Positions 1-8,887 of a stretch of 64,000 bases of DNA are shown piece by piece. The notes below the pieces were generated by a model that worked only from the letters and a program-made list of their open reading frames with translations, ran no database searches and had not been told where the DNA came from. The position numbers and the translations under genes are program-made. The DNA comes from Planotetraspora kaengkrachanensis (GTDB lineage: Bacteria > Actinomycetota > Actinomycetes > Streptosporangiales > Streptosporangiaceae). Every line of letters begins with the position of its first letter. Position 1 is the first letter of the stretch. The DNA lies in contig NZ_BONV01000001.1 of NCBI RefSeq assembly GCF_016862895.1, positions 124,001 to 188,000 of the forward strand, given 5' to 3'.

Positions 1-2
1 TG

Positions 3-719
3 GAGGCCCTGCGCACGGTGCGCCTCGAAGGCTTCGAGAAGCGACGGCCCGCCCAGCTGTCCGGCGGCCAGCGACAGCGCGTCGCGCTCGCCCGCGCCCT
101 CGTCAACCGTCCGCGCGTGCTCCTGCTCGACGAGCCCCTCGGGGCGCTCGACCTCAAGTTGCGCGAGGAGATGCAGATCGAGCTGAAGGCGATCCAGCGC
201 GAGGTCGGCATCACCTTCCTGTTCGTCACCCACGACCAGGAGGAGGCGCTCACGATGAGCGACCGGGTCGCGGTGTTCAATCAGGGCAGGATCGAGCAGA
301 TCGGCACCCCGGCGGAGATCTACGAGCGGCCCGCGAGCGCGTTCGTGGCCGGATTCGTCGGCACCTCGAACCTGATCTCCGGTGAGGCTGCCCGGGCCGT
401 CCTCGGCAGGGAGGGGACCTACAGCGTCCGCCCGGAGAAGCTGCGGGTGGTCGCGGACGGCGGCGAGGGCGCCGGGCCGGACGAGCACAGCGCCGCGGGA
501 ACGGTGTCCGAGGTGGTCTACGCCGGGCCCGCCACCCGCTTCGTCGTCGACCTCGACGCCGGCGGGCGTCTGATCGCCCTGCAGCAGAACCTGCAGGTCT
601 CGTCCATGGACGTCATGGGCCTGCGGGGCAGCAGGGTCAGTCTCGTGTGGCACCGACGGCACGAGTTCGCGATCGCGGACGTGAACGAGGCCGTCCCACG
701 GGAAGCGGCACACCCATGA
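3..719 (+). CDS. potA: Polyamine-type ABC importer ATPase (5' truncated by window edge)
   Basis: ATP-binding subunit of a spermidine/putrescine-class ABC importer, cytoplasmic. The frame is open to the window edge, so the start and Walker A lie outside. Visible are the signature [15 protein letters not shown], Walker [12 protein letters not shown] with the catalytic Glu, the H-loop VTHDQEEAL, and a C-terminal TOBE-like region (about the last 80 residues, SVRPEKLRV onward). It is followed by a lipoprotein and two permeases of the same family on the same strand, so it is the energising subunit of that transporter. The exact substrate (polyamine or another cation or opine) cannot be read from the ATPase. 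Confidence 0.9.
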   Translation, partial: EALRTVRLEGFEKRRPAQLSGGQRQRVALARALVNRPRVLLLDEPLGALDLKLREEMQIELKAIQREVGITFLFVTHDQEEALTMSDRVAVFNQGRIEQIGTPAEIYERPASAFVAGFVGTSNLISGEAARAVLGREGTYSVRPEKLRVVADGGEGAGPDEHSAAGTVSEVVYAGPATRFVVDLDAGGRLIALQQNLQVSSMDVMGLRGSRVSLVWHRRHEFAIADVNEAVPREAAHP

Positions 720-786
720 CGCGGGCGCGCGGCATCCGACACCGCGCGCCGGCGTAACGAACGTCATCGAACAAGGAGAACCCCCC

Positions 787-2013
787 ATGAGATCCCCCCA
801 CCGGCGCATCCGCCGGCACAGCCTCATCGCCACCGCCGCGCTGGCGCTCGCCGCCGTCGCCGGGTGCGGCGGCGGCTCGTCCACGACCGGCTCGGCCCCC
901 GCCCCGGGAAGCACCGGCTTCACCCCGCCCAAGATCGAAGCGCTGAAGTCCCTCGGGCAGGGCGAGGGCCAGGTCAACCTGGTGGCCTGGGCCGGTTACG
1001 CCGAGGACGGCTCCAACGACCCGAAGGTCGACTGGGTGCATCCCTTCGAGGAGGCCACCGGCTGCAAGGTCAACACCAAGACCGCCGGCACCTCGGACGA
1101 GATGGTCAACCTGATGAAGACCGGCGAGTACGACGCCGTGTCCGCCTCGGGCGACGCCTCGCTGCGGCTGATCGCCTCGGGCACGGTCGCCCCCGTGAAC
1201 ACCGACCTCATCCCCAACTACAAGGACGTGTTCGAGGGCCTCAAGCTCAAGCCGTGGAACTCCGTCAACGGGGTGCCCTACGGCGTGCCGCACGGCCGCG
1301 GCGCCAACCTCCTGATGTGGCGGACCGACAAGGTCACGACGCCGCCGGACTCGTGGGGCGTCGTGTTCGACCCCGCCTCGCCGTACAAGGGGCACGTGAC
1401 GGCGTACGACTCGCCGATCTACATCGCCGACGCGGCGCTGTACCTCATGTCGGCCAAGCCCGAGCTCGGCATCAAGGATCCGTACGCGCTGGACGACAAG
1501 CAGCTCCAGGCGGCGGTCGACCTGCTCAAGCAGCAGAAGGCGAACATCGGCGAGTACTGGTCCGACTACACCAAGGCGGTCCAGAGCTTCAAGAGCGGCG
1601 ACACCGTGGTGGGGACGACCTGGCAGGTCATCGCCAACCTGACCCAGGCCGAGAAGGCCCCGGTCCAGGTGACGCTGCCCAAGGAGGGCTCGACCGGCTG
1701 GTCGGACACCTGGATGGTCGCGGCCAAGGCTCAGCACCCGACGTGTGCGTACAAGTGGATGGACTGGATCATCTCCCCCAAGGCCAACGCCCAGGTGGCG
1801 GAGTGGTTCGGCGAGGCCCCGTCCAACGCCAAGGCGTGTGGCGAGACGTCCGACAAGACGTTCTGCGACACCTACCACGCTGAGGACGAGAGCTACTTCT
1901 CCAAGGTCCACTACTGGACCACGCCGATCGCCCAGTGCCTGGACGGCCGTACGGACGTCAAGTGCACCGACTATTCGGAGTGGACCCGAGCCTGGACCGA
2001 GATCAAGGGCTGA
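787..2013 (+). CDS. potD: Polyamine-type ABC transporter substrate-binding lipoprotein
   Basis: Extracellular solute-binding protein of 408 residues. It starts with a basic stretch, a hydrophobic segment and a lipobox (VAGC, lipidated Cys27), then a Gly/Ser/Thr linker, so it should be anchored on the outer membrane face. The body resembles the PotD/PotF class (for example VNLVAWAGYAEDG near the N-terminus and GVPYGVPHGRGANLLMW in the middle). The ATG is preceded by AAGGAG at good spacing. It lies between the ATPase and the permeases. A 53-bp repeat array separates it from the permease genes, which may uncouple its expression from theirs. Confidence 0.9.
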   Translation: MRSPHRRIRRHSLIATAALALAAVAGCGGGSSTTGSAPAPGSTGFTPPKIEALKSLGQGEGQVNLVAWAGYAEDGSNDPKVDWVHPFEEATGCKVNTKTAGTSDEMVNLMKTGEYDAVSASGDASLRLIASGTVAPVNTDLIPNYKDVFEGLKLKPWNSVNGVPYGVPHGRGANLLMWRTDKVTTPPDSWGVVFDPASPYKGHVTAYDSPIYIADAALYLMSAKPELGIKDPYALDDKQLQAAVDLLKQQKANIGEYWSDYTKAVQSFKSGDTVVGTTWQVIANLTQAEKAPVQVTLPKEGSTGWSDTWMVAAKAQHPTCAYKWMDWIISPKANAQVAEWFGEAPSNAKACGETSDKTFCDTYHAEDESYFSKVHYWTTPIAQCLDGRTDVKCTDYSEWTRAWTEIKG

Positions 2014-2024
2014 CCCCTCCCCGC

Positions 2025-2324
2025 GTGATCATGCACAGGTTCGCGCGCACCCCCGCCGACCAGGCACAACCCGTTTCGTGATCATGCACGGATTCGGCGA
2101 CGTGCTGCTTGAGCTGGGAGGACGCAGTTCGTGATCATGCACAGCGGTATCGCGTGCATGATCACGGACGGCGATCCCCCAGGCCGGACGGCATTCGCGC
2201 GAACCTGCGCATGATCACGCCACGGATCGCCGCAGCTCAGCGGCCCTGATCGCGAATCCGTGCATGATCACGCCAGAGGGCGGGGGAGGTCGGCGGGGCT
2301 GCACGCGAACCTGTGCATGATCAC
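2025..2324. repeat. 53-bp-period array of GTGATCATGCAC elements, inverted arrangement
   Basis: This gap holds seven copies of a 12-bp core, GTGATCATGCAC (one has GC for AC). Three are on the plus strand, starting at 2025, 2078 and 2131. Four are on the minus strand, occupying 2154-2165, 2207-2218, 2260-2271 and 2313-2324. Spacing inside each set is exactly 53 bp, and the two sets mirror each other about position 2148. After the core most units continue with a weaker AGGTTCGCG-like block and then C-rich variable sequence. A shortened GTGATCAC follows at 2339-2346. 53 is not a multiple of three, so the array is not coding. A related array lies at 26693-26916. Confidence 0.9.
2131..2165. other. 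Perfect hairpin at the centre of the repeat array
   Basis: The last forward unit and the first reverse unit of the array form a perfect inverted repeat: 12-bp arms at 2131-2142 and 2154-2165 with an 11-nt loop. In RNA it would form a stable stem-loop between the binding-protein and permease genes. No T-tract follows, so a classic intrinsic terminator is not indicated. A processing or mRNA-stability role is possible. Confidence 0.6.
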
Positions 2325-2375
2325 GCCAAAGGTGGGGTGTGATCACACCGAAGATCGAGTGAGGGAGTGGGACGC

Positions 2376-3251
2376 ATGACGGCTGAGGCCGCTGTGGGGA
2401 ACGAGCGCGGCACGGGGCTGCGGCGGGGGGTGGCGGCGTACCTGCACAGGCACGCCCTGGTACGGCTGTCGCTGCTGCTGTCCGCTCCCCTCCTCTGGCT
2501 GGGGCTGGCCTACCTGGGGTCTCTCGCCGCCCTGTTCGTGACGGCGTTCTGGTCGACCGACACCTTCACGGGCGATCTGGTCAAGGTCTTCACCTGGGCC
2601 AACTTCCACGACCTCGTGACCGGCGACGTCTACCGGACGGTAGCCCTGCGCTCGGTGGGGGTCGCCGCCGCCGTGACGGTCATCGACCTGGTGATCGCCT
2701 TTCCCATGGCGTTCGCGATGGCCAAGCTCGCCTCGCCGCGGGCGCAGCGGTGGCTCGTGATCCTCGTCCTCACCCCGCTGTGGGCCTCCTACCTGGTCAA
2801 GGCGTACGCCTGGCGGGTTCTGCTGTCGTCGGACGGCATCCTCGGCTGGGGGTACGGCCTGACGGCGACGATCGCGACCCTCTCCTACCTCTGGCTGCCG
2901 TACATGATCCTGCCGATCTACGCCGGCCTTGAGCGGCTGCCCAACGCCCTGCTGGACGCGTCCGGCGATCTCGGGGCCCGCGGCCGGCGGACGTTCCGCA
3001 CCGTGGTGTGGCCGCTGACGTTCCCGGCGGTCGTCGCGGGCTCGATCTTCACGTTCTCGCTCTCGCTGGGCGACTACATCACCGTGAAGATCGTCGGCGG
3101 TAAGTCCCAGCTCATCGGCAACGTCGTCTACGACAACATCGGCGCGGCCAACAACCTTCCCTTCGCCGCGGCCGTCGCCACCGTGCCCGTCGTGATCATG
3201 TTGGTCTACCTCGCGGCCGTCCGCCGTACCGGCGCCCTGGAGAACCTGTGA
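2376..3251 (+). CDS. potB: ABC transporter permease, PotB type
   Basis: Inner-membrane permease of the importer, 291 residues and about six hydrophobic helices. The family EAA-type loop that docks onto the ATPase is visible as ASGDLGARGRRTFRTVVWP. I chose the ATG at 2376 because GAGGGAG ends about eight bases upstream; an in-frame GTG at 2367 lies inside that ribosome binding site. It lies just after the 53-bp array and overlaps the next permease gene by four bases, so the two permeases are translationally coupled. Confidence 0.88.
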   Translation: MTAEAAVGNERGTGLRRGVAAYLHRHALVRLSLLLSAPLLWLGLAYLGSLAALFVTAFWSTDTFTGDLVKVFTWANFHDLVTGDVYRTVALRSVGVAAAVTVIDLVIAFPMAFAMAKLASPRAQRWLVILVLTPLWASYLVKAYAWRVLLSSDGILGWGYGLTATIATLSYLWLPYMILPIYAGLERLPNALLDASGDLGARGRRTFRTVVWPLTFPAVVAGSIFTFSLSLGDYITVKIVGGKSQLIGNVVYDNIGAANNLPFAAAVATVPVVIMLVYLAAVRRTGALENL

Positions 3252-4045
3252 ACCTTTCCCGTCCGGCCCGCCTCCTGCTCAGGGTCGCGCTGGTCGCCGG
3301 CCTCGGCGTCATCTACGTGCCGCTGGCCGTGGTGATCCTCAACTCCTTCAACGCCGACCGCACCTTCGGATGGCCGCCTCCTGGGCTGACGTTCCAGTGG
3401 TGGCGGTCGGCGTGGAACTCCAGCGGGGTCCGCGACGCCCTGTGGACCTCGGTACAGGCGGGGCTCGGCGCCACCGCGATCGCCCTGGTCCTCGGCACCA
3501 TGGCCGCCTTCGCCGTGCAGCGGTACCGGTTCTTCGGCAAGAACACCGTCTCGCTGCTCATCGTGCTGCCGATCGCGCTGCCCGGAATCGTGACGGGCAT
3601 CGCGCTGAGCAACACCTTCCACACGGTGCTCGGCGTCCCCCTCGGCATGCTGACGGTGATCGTCGGGCACGCCACCTTCTGCGTGGTCACGGTCTACAAC
3701 AACGTGCTGGCGCGACTGCGCCGCGTGGGCCTGGGGCTCGAGGAGGCGTCGGCCGACCTGGGCGCCGACACGTTCACCACGTTCCGCCTGGTCACGTTCC
3801 CGATGATGCGGTCGGCGCTGCTCGCGGGCGGCCTGCTCGCCTTCGCGCTCTCGTTCGACGAGATCATCGTGACGACGTTCACCTCGGGGGCGGGGGTCAG
3901 GACCCTGCCCATCTGGATCTTCGAGAACCTCTTCCGCCCGAACCAGGCCCCCGTGGTCAACGTGGTCGCCGCCGCCCTCATCGTCGTCTCGATCGTCCCG
4001 ATCTGGCTGGCCCAGCGGCTGTCCGGCGAGACCGCCACCCGCTGA
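3248..4045 (+). CDS. potC: ABC transporter permease, PotC type
   Basis: Second permease, 265 residues, starting at a GTG that overlaps the stop of the preceding permease (GTGA). It has about six hydrophobic segments and an EAA loop (EASADLGADTFTTFRLVTF) for contact with the ATPase. It completes the set of ATPase, binding protein and two permeases. The next gene is convergent, with its stop immediately adjacent, so transcription of the importer operon should end here, though no strong terminator hairpin is evident. Confidence 0.88.
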   Translation: MNLSRPARLLLRVALVAGLGVIYVPLAVVILNSFNADRTFGWPPPGLTFQWWRSAWNSSGVRDALWTSVQAGLGATAIALVLGTMAAFAVQRYRFFGKNTVSLLIVLPIALPGIVTGIALSNTFHTVLGVPLGMLTVIVGHATFCVVTVYNNVLARLRRVGLGLEEASADLGADTFTTFRLVTFPMMRSALLAGGLLAFALSFDEIIVTTFTSGAGVRTLPIWIFENLFRPNQAPVVNVVAAALIVVSIVPIWLAQRLSGETATR

Positions 4046-5857
4046 TCAGGAGGAGTGGGTGGCCGACGTCCACGAGGCGTACAGGTCGGCGTAGACGCCG
4101 GGCTCCTCGACCAGGACGGCATGGGGCCCCCGCTGGACGATGCGCCCGTGCTCGAACACGAGGACCTCGTCGGCCGCCTGTGCGGTCGACAACCGGTGGG
4201 CGATGGAGACCGCCGTACGGCCCCGGGTCACGCCGTCGAGGGCGCGCGCCAGCCGCACCTCCGTGGCGGGGTCGACCGCCGAGGTGGCCTCGTCGAGCAG
4301 CAGCAGGTCGGGGTCCGCGAGGTAGGCCCGGGCGAGCGCCACGAGCTGCCGCTCCCCCGCCGACAGCGACTCGCCGCGCTGGCCGACCTGCGTGTCCAGG
4401 CCCGCGGGCAGGCCCTCGACCCAGTCGGACAGGCCCAGTTCGGTCACGGCCCGCCGTACGTCGTCGAGGGTCGCGGACGGACGCCCGAAGCGGATGTTGT
4501 CGGCGAGGGACGAGTCGAACAGGAACCCGTCCTGGGGGACCATCACGATCCGTTCGCGCAACGAGGAGAAGCGCACGTTCCGCAGGTCGACGCCATCGAC
4601 GAGGATGCGGCCCGAGGTGGGGTCCATGAGCCGGGTGAGCAGCTTGGCGAATGTGGTCTTGCCCGAACCGGTCTCGCCCACGACGGCGACGCGGGTGCGC
4701 GGCGCGAGCTCGACGGCGACGTCGTGGAGGACGGGGGCGCCGCCGGGGTAGGCGAAGCCGACGTTCTCGAACTCCACGGAGATCGGCCCCCGCGGCAGCG
4801 TCACGCCGTTCTCGGGGTCGGCGACGTCGGCGGGGGTGTCGAGGACGCCCAGGATGCGCCGCCATCCGGCGATGGCGTTCTGCGCCTCGTTGAGCACCTC
4901 GGTCGCGGTCTGCAGCGGGCTGATGAACAGGGTGATCAGGAAGAGGAACGCGATGAGCCTGCCGGGCGAGATCGAGCCGGACACGCCCAGTGCGACCCCG
5001 GCGACCACGACTCCCGCGATGGCGATGGAGGCGACCAGTTCGGTGATCGGGAAGGTGAAGCCGATGATCTGCTGGGCCCTGGTCTGCGCCTTGCGCTGTT
5101 CCTCCACCGCGGCGTCGATCCGCGTGGAGGTGCGGTCCTCGGAGCCGTAGGCGCGGATGACGGCGCTGCCGACGACCGCCTCGCTGACGCCGGAGAGGAC
5201 GTCGCCCGTCCGCTCGCGCACGCGGATGTAGGCGCGGGACACCAGCCGCTGGAACCGCGGCAGGGCGATCACGAGCGGCAGGAAGCAGACCCAGACCAGC
5301 AGCGTGAGCTGCCAGGAGTAGACCGCCATGAGCACGGTCGCGACGATGAGCTGCCCGAGCGAGACGATGACGAGCAGTCCGCCCCACTGCATGAACGTGC
5401 TGATCTGGTCGACGTCGCTGGTGACGCGGGAGACCAGCGCGCCGCGCCGTTCGGTGTTCTGGGTGAGCACCGACAGGTCGTGGACGTGGCGGAAGCCCTT
5501 GCCGCGCAGGGTGGCGAGCCCGGCCTCCGTCGACTTGTAGAGCCTGACGTTCATCAGGTAGCCGCACAGCGCGGTCAGCAGCACCGCCACTGCGCACAGC
5601 AGGGTCGCGTTCCTGATGAACGGCAGATCGGGCGTGTCGCCGAGTCCGCGGTCGATCACCTGCTGCACGGCGACGGGGACGATGACCTTCCCGACGGTCG
5701 CCAGCACGGCGAGGCAGAGGGTGCCGGTCAGCCCGCGGCGGAACTCCGGCGACAGGCTCAGGCCATGCCGTACGGTCTCCAGCGCGGTGCGCTCGGCGGC
5801 CTGCAGGCCGCCGGGCCTTTCGCCCGTGGCGGTCGTCTCCTCTGTCACGGCGGTCAT
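4046..5857 (-). CDS. ABC exporter half-transporter, catalytically consensus subunit
   Basis: Fused membrane-plus-ATPase exporter subunit, 603 residues. An N-terminal six-helix ABC transmembrane domain is followed by an ATPase with Walker A GETGSGKTT, Walker B LLLLDEATSAVD (catalytic Glu present) and an H-loop His (AHRLST). Its signature is LSAGE rather than LSGGQ. The chosen ATG overlaps the stop of the upstream exporter gene (ATGA), and the reading frame upstream of it lies inside that gene. The pair should form a heterodimer; substrate unknown (drug, lipid or peptide). Confidence 0.88.
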   Translation of the reverse strand: MTAVTEETTATGERPGGLQAAERTALETVRHGLSLSPEFRRGLTGTLCLAVLATVGKVIVPVAVQQVIDRGLGDTPDLPFIRNATLLCAVAVLLTALCGYLMNVRLYKSTEAGLATLRGKGFRHVHDLSVLTQNTERRGALVSRVTSDVDQISTFMQWGGLLVIVSLGQLIVATVLMAVYSWQLTLLVWVCFLPLVIALPRFQRLVSRAYIRVRERTGDVLSGVSEAVVGSAVIRAYGSEDRTSTRIDAAVEEQRKAQTRAQQIIGFTFPITELVASIAIAGVVVAGVALGVSGSISPGRLIAFLFLITLFISPLQTATEVLNEAQNAIAGWRRILGVLDTPADVADPENGVTLPRGPISVEFENVGFAYPGGAPVLHDVAVELAPRTRVAVVGETGSGKTTFAKLLTRLMDPTSGRILVDGVDLRNVRFSSLRERIVMVPQDGFLFDSSLADNIRFGRPSATLDDVRRAVTELGLSDWVEGLPAGLDTQVGQRGESLSAGERQLVALARAYLADPDLLLLDEATSAVDPATEVRLARALDGVTRGRTAVSIAHRLSTAQAADEVLVFEHGRIVQRGPHAVLVEEPGVYADLYASWTSATHSS

Positions 5858-7674
5858 GCCACGATCTCCTCGTCGGTGTCGAGCGCGGCCCGTTCGGCCT
5901 CCTCGCGCTCGTAGGCGGTCACCAGGGCCCGGTAGCCCTCGCAACGCGCCAGCAGCAGTTCGTGCGGGCCCTGGTCGACGACCTTGCCGTGCTCCAGGTA
6001 GACGACCTCGTCCGCCAGGGCGATCGTCGCCATCCGGTAGGCCACGACGATCACCGTGGAACCGGCCGCGCCCTCGCGCAGGCCGTGCAGGATGCGCTTC
6101 TCCACCTGGGGGTCCACGCTGGAGGTGGCGTCGTCGAGGATGAGCAGGCGGGGCTTGCGGACGACCGCCCTCGCGAGCGCGATCCGCTGCCGCTGGCCGC
6201 CCGACAACGTGGTCCCCCGCTCGCCGACGCGCGTGTCCAGCCCGGACGGCAGGGCGCTGACGAACCCGTCGGCCTGGGCCAGCCGCAGGGCCGCCCACAC
6301 GGTCTCGTCCGGGATGTCGTGGCCCAGCGTGATGTTGCCGCGGACGGTGTCGTCGAACAGGAACGTCTGCTGGAGCACCAGGGCCACCGCGTCGCTCACG
6401 CCGCCCCGCGCGACCTCGCGGACGTCGGTCCCGTCGACCCGCACGGCTCCTTCGCCGGGGTCGATCAGCCTTCCGAGCAGCAGGGTGAGCGTGGACTTGC
6501 CCGAGCCCGTCGGCCCCACGACGGCGACGGTACGGCCCGGCTCCACCGCGAAGCTCACGTCACTGAGCACGGCCGTACCGGGCAGGTAGCCGTAGGTCAC
6601 CCCGTCGGCCCGCACTCCCGCCGGAGTGTCTGCGGCCAGGCTCGCCGTGCCGTACTCCATGGACCCGGTGGCGTCGAGGACGTCCTGCACCCGGGTCCAG
6701 CCGACGACGCTGCGGGGAAGCTCGGCGAGCACCCAGCCGAGCGCGCGGATGGGGAAGGCGAGGAGCGTGAAGAGGTAGGCGACCTGGATCAGGTCTCCGG
6801 CGACGACGTCGCCCGCCTCGAGCCGCGTCGCGCCCACCAGCAGCACGGCCAGCACGCCGATCGTCGGCAGGGCCTCGAGCAGCGGGTCGAACAGCCCGCG
6901 CACCCGGCCGACGCCGACGTTGGCGTCGCGCAGTTGGTCGGCGCGCGCCTGGAACCTGCGGGCCTCCGCGTCCTCCCGGCCGAGCGTCTTCACGACGAGC
7001 GCGCCGTCGAAGCTCTCGTGCGCGACCTCGCTCACCTCGGCCCTGAGCTGCTGCGCGCGCATCGCAAGGGGGGACAGCTTGCGCTGGTAGATCAGATTCA
7101 GTACGGCGATAGCCGGAAATATCAGGAAACCGACAATGGCAAGGACGGGGTCGATGAGCAGGATCGCCCCCGCCGCCGTCACGAGCATCACGACGACGCC
7201 CACGGCCATCGGGAGCGGCGCGAGCGGCGCCCAGGCCGCCTCGACGTCGGAGTTGGCGTTGGACAGCAGCTGGCCCGTCGGATGCCGGTGGTGCCAGGCG
7301 AGCGGCAGCCGCAGATACTGCCGGGTCACCGCGCGCCGGGAACGGGCCTGCATCCGGTACTGCATGACTCCGGCGAGGATCCGCCTGCCCATGATCCCGG
7401 CGGCCTTCAGCACCGCGACGCCGACGATCAGCAGGGCCGCCCCCACCAGCGCGCCGGTGTGGAAGCGGCCGTCGCGGAAGGCGGGCAGCACGACGTCGTC
7501 CGTCGCCCTGCCGAGAGCCCACGAGGATCCGACGGTCATGACGCCGTAGACCGCGCTCGCGAGCACCGCGCTGGTGAAGATGCGCGGCTCCGCTCTGATC
7601 GCCGTGCCGATGACCCGCAGACCGCGGGCCATGACGGATTTCTTCGGGCGCGCGGGGGGGTCGTTCGACGGCAC
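5854..7674 (-). CDS. ABC exporter half-transporter, degenerate-site subunit
   Basis: 606-residue exporter subunit with transmembrane domain and ATPase. Walker A is GPTGSGKST and the signature is intact (LSGGQ). Walker B reads LLILDDATSSVD, so Asp replaces the catalytic Glu (codon 6130-6132), and the H-loop His is Tyr (AYRMATI, codon 6037-6039). These changes are typical of the non-hydrolysing half of heterodimeric exporters of the TM287/288 or LmrCD type. I chose the GTG at 7674 because GAGGAAA lies about six bases upstream; an ATG at 7632 is the alternative. Translationally coupled to the next gene. Confidence 0.87.
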   Translation of the reverse strand: MPSNDPPARPKKSVMARGLRVIGTAIRAEPRIFTSAVLASAVYGVMTVGSSWALGRATDDVVLPAFRDGRFHTGALVGAALLIVGVAVLKAAGIMGRRILAGVMQYRMQARSRRAVTRQYLRLPLAWHHRHPTGQLLSNANSDVEAAWAPLAPLPMAVGVVVMLVTAAGAILLIDPVLAIVGFLIFPAIAVLNLIYQRKLSPLAMRAQQLRAEVSEVAHESFDGALVVKTLGREDAEARRFQARADQLRDANVGVGRVRGLFDPLLEALPTIGVLAVLLVGATRLEAGDVVAGDLIQVAYLFTLLAFPIRALGWVLAELPRSVVGWTRVQDVLDATGSMEYGTASLAADTPAGVRADGVTYGYLPGTAVLSDVSFAVEPGRTVAVVGPTGSGKSTLTLLLGRLIDPGEGAVRVDGTDVREVARGGVSDAVALVLQQTFLFDDTVRGNITLGHDIPDETVWAALRLAQADGFVSALPSGLDTRVGERGTTLSGGQRQRIALARAVVRKPRLLILDDATSSVDPQVEKRILHGLREGAAGSTVIVVAYRMATIALADEVVYLEHGKVVDQGPHELLLARCEGYRALVTAYEREEAERAALDTDEEIVA

Positions 7675-7800
7675 GCCGGCTTTCCTCTCGATCGGGGAAC
7701 ATCTGGCCGCCCGGTCCGAGCGCCAGCGAATCGGACGATACCTACCCCGGCGTGGGCCCGAATCGGTCTCCCGACCGACGCGACACCAAGCCTTTAGTCC

Positions 7801-7830
7801 TAGATAATCCTTATCATCACGATCAACCAA
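7801..7830 (-). promoter_or_regulatory. Candidate promoter of the ABC exporter operon
   Basis: On the minus strand TTGGTT (7825-7830) and TATCTA (7801-7806) are separated by 18 bp, in an AT-rich patch between divergent genes. It would give a leader of about 120 nt before the exporter start. Pattern-based only. Confidence 0.45.
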
Positions 7831-7887
7831 ATTATTCCTGAGCTTGCGGGTGATCGCAGATCGGGCGGCCGGGACTAGGCTGCCCCC

Positions 7888-8520
7888 GTGAGTTTTGTAC
7901 GGGACGAACGTGCGGCCATCTCCACGACTCTGGACGAAGCCGGCCCCGATGCTCCGACGCTCTGCGAGGGCTGGACGACGGCCGACCTCGCCGCGCATCT
8001 CGTGCTCCGCGAGCGCCGCCCCGATGCCGCCGGCGGCATCGCACTGAGCTTCCTGTCCGGCTACGCCGGCTCTGTCCAGAACCGTCTCAAGACCGGCCGG
8101 CCCTACGCCCAGCTGGTCCAGTTCGTACGGCAGGGCCCGCCGATCTGGTCCCCGTACCGCATCCGCGGGCTGGACAAGCTCGTGAACTCCGTCGAATTGT
8201 TCGTCCACCACGAGGACGTCAGGCGGGCCCGTCCCGGCTGGGAGCCTCGCGAACTGCCTCCCGCGGCGGAGGAGGCCCTGTGGGGCCAGCTCAGGAGCGG
8301 CGCCAAACTCTTCCTGCGCAAGTCTCCGGTGGGCGTGGTGTTCCGGCGCGCCTCGGGCGGCGAGGTCACGGCCAAGAAGGCCGCGCCCGAGGTGGTCGTC
8401 ACCGGCGACACCGGCGAGCTGATCCTTTTCGCCTTCGGGCGGGGGGAACACGCCCGGGTGACCTTCGAAGGCGACGCGGACGCGGTGCGGCGGCTGCGCG
8501 AGACCCGTCTGGGCATGTGA
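7888..8520 (+). CDS. TIGR03085-like DinB/mycothiol-type metal-binding protein
   Basis: 210-residue cytoplasmic protein. The N-terminus (LCEGWTTADLAAHLVLRE) matches the DinB-like/maleylpyruvate-isomerase N-terminal fold common in actinobacteria, where a His of the AAHL motif helps bind metal. A second conserved patch is VELFVHHEDVRRA, with adjacent His residues. Members are often mycothiol-dependent or of unknown function; the reaction is not known here. The GTG start sits six bases after TAGGCT, a plausible -10, so the mRNA is probably leaderless. Divergent from the ABC exporter. Confidence 0.7.
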   Translation: MSFVRDERAAISTTLDEAGPDAPTLCEGWTTADLAAHLVLRERRPDAAGGIALSFLSGYAGSVQNRLKTGRPYAQLVQFVRQGPPIWSPYRIRGLDKLVNSVELFVHHEDVRRARPGWEPRELPPAAEEALWGQLRSGAKLFLRKSPVGVVFRRASGGEVTAKKAAPEVVVTGDTGELILFAFGRGEHARVTFEGDADAVRRLRETRLGM

Positions 8521-8606
8521 CACGGTAGATCGATCTAGACGGAAATCACGCATAACCTTGGCATGATGCGGCAGCATGAGGGCAGCGCCTCATGGTTGGA
8601 GCCCCG

Positions 8607-8771
8607 ATGAACGCCAAGAAGATCATCACCTACGTGGCGGTCGCATTCGTCATCTTCTATCTGTTCACGCAGCCCACGGCCGCCGCGGCGGCGGTGAAGG
8701 GGCTGTTCGACGGCGTCTCCACCGGGGCCGAGCGTCTGTCGTCGTTCTTCACGACGCTCGTGAGCGGCTGA
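8607..8771 (+). CDS. Small membrane protein, tandem copy 1 (54 aa)
   Basis: A 54-codon gene: MNAKKIITYVAVAFVIFYLF, an Ala-rich turn, then an amphipathic half ending SSFFTTLVSG. One membrane helix (about residues 6-20) follows a short Lys-rich N-terminus, so N-in topology is likely. TTGGAG precedes the ATG at good spacing. It is clearly homologous to the next small gene: both have KK, TY, VAFV or IAFV, FY, QP, and FFTT near the C-terminus. Function unknown; I recall similar short proteins as conserved hypotheticals in actinomycetes. Confidence 0.7.
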   Translation: MNAKKIITYVAVAFVIFYLFTQPTAAAAAVKGLFDGVSTGAERLSSFFTTLVSG

Positions 8772-8827
8772 GGCCTGCCGCGTTCTCAGCGGATGGGATG
8801 GTAGGGGCTCGTGGCCTCCCGGCTAGT

Positions 8828-8833
8828 TATGAT
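8828..8833 (+). promoter_or_regulatory. Candidate -10 element before small gene copy 2
   Basis: TATGAT lies about 55 bp upstream of the second small membrane-protein start, with no convincing -35. It suggests the second copy has its own promoter. Weak evidence. Confidence 0.3.
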
Positions 8834-8887
8834 CTTCCGTGTCGCCGGGTACAAACAGCCGGGAAACTGACTGCAGGAGGCCCCCCA

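Noticed and set aside
864-1883. Long Arg/Gly-rich open frames overlapping the lipoprotein and many other genes
   Set aside because: They are alternative frames of high-GC genes with no domain similarity; the genes annotated on them have signatures and ribosome binding sites.
3190-3201. Further GTGATCATG repeat core at the end of the potB gene
   Set aside because: It is in-frame coding sequence for Val-Ile-Met in a membrane helix and lies outside the 53-bp phase.
4055-5914. 619-codon plus-strand frame opposite the ABC exporter
   Set aside because: Antisense shadow of a clearly recognisable ATPase with Asp/Arg-rich nonsense composition.
7801-7830. IdeR-type iron box upstream of the ABC exporter
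   Set aside because: The AT-rich region lacks the symmetric TTAGGTTAGGCTAACCTAA pattern; a plain promoter explains it.
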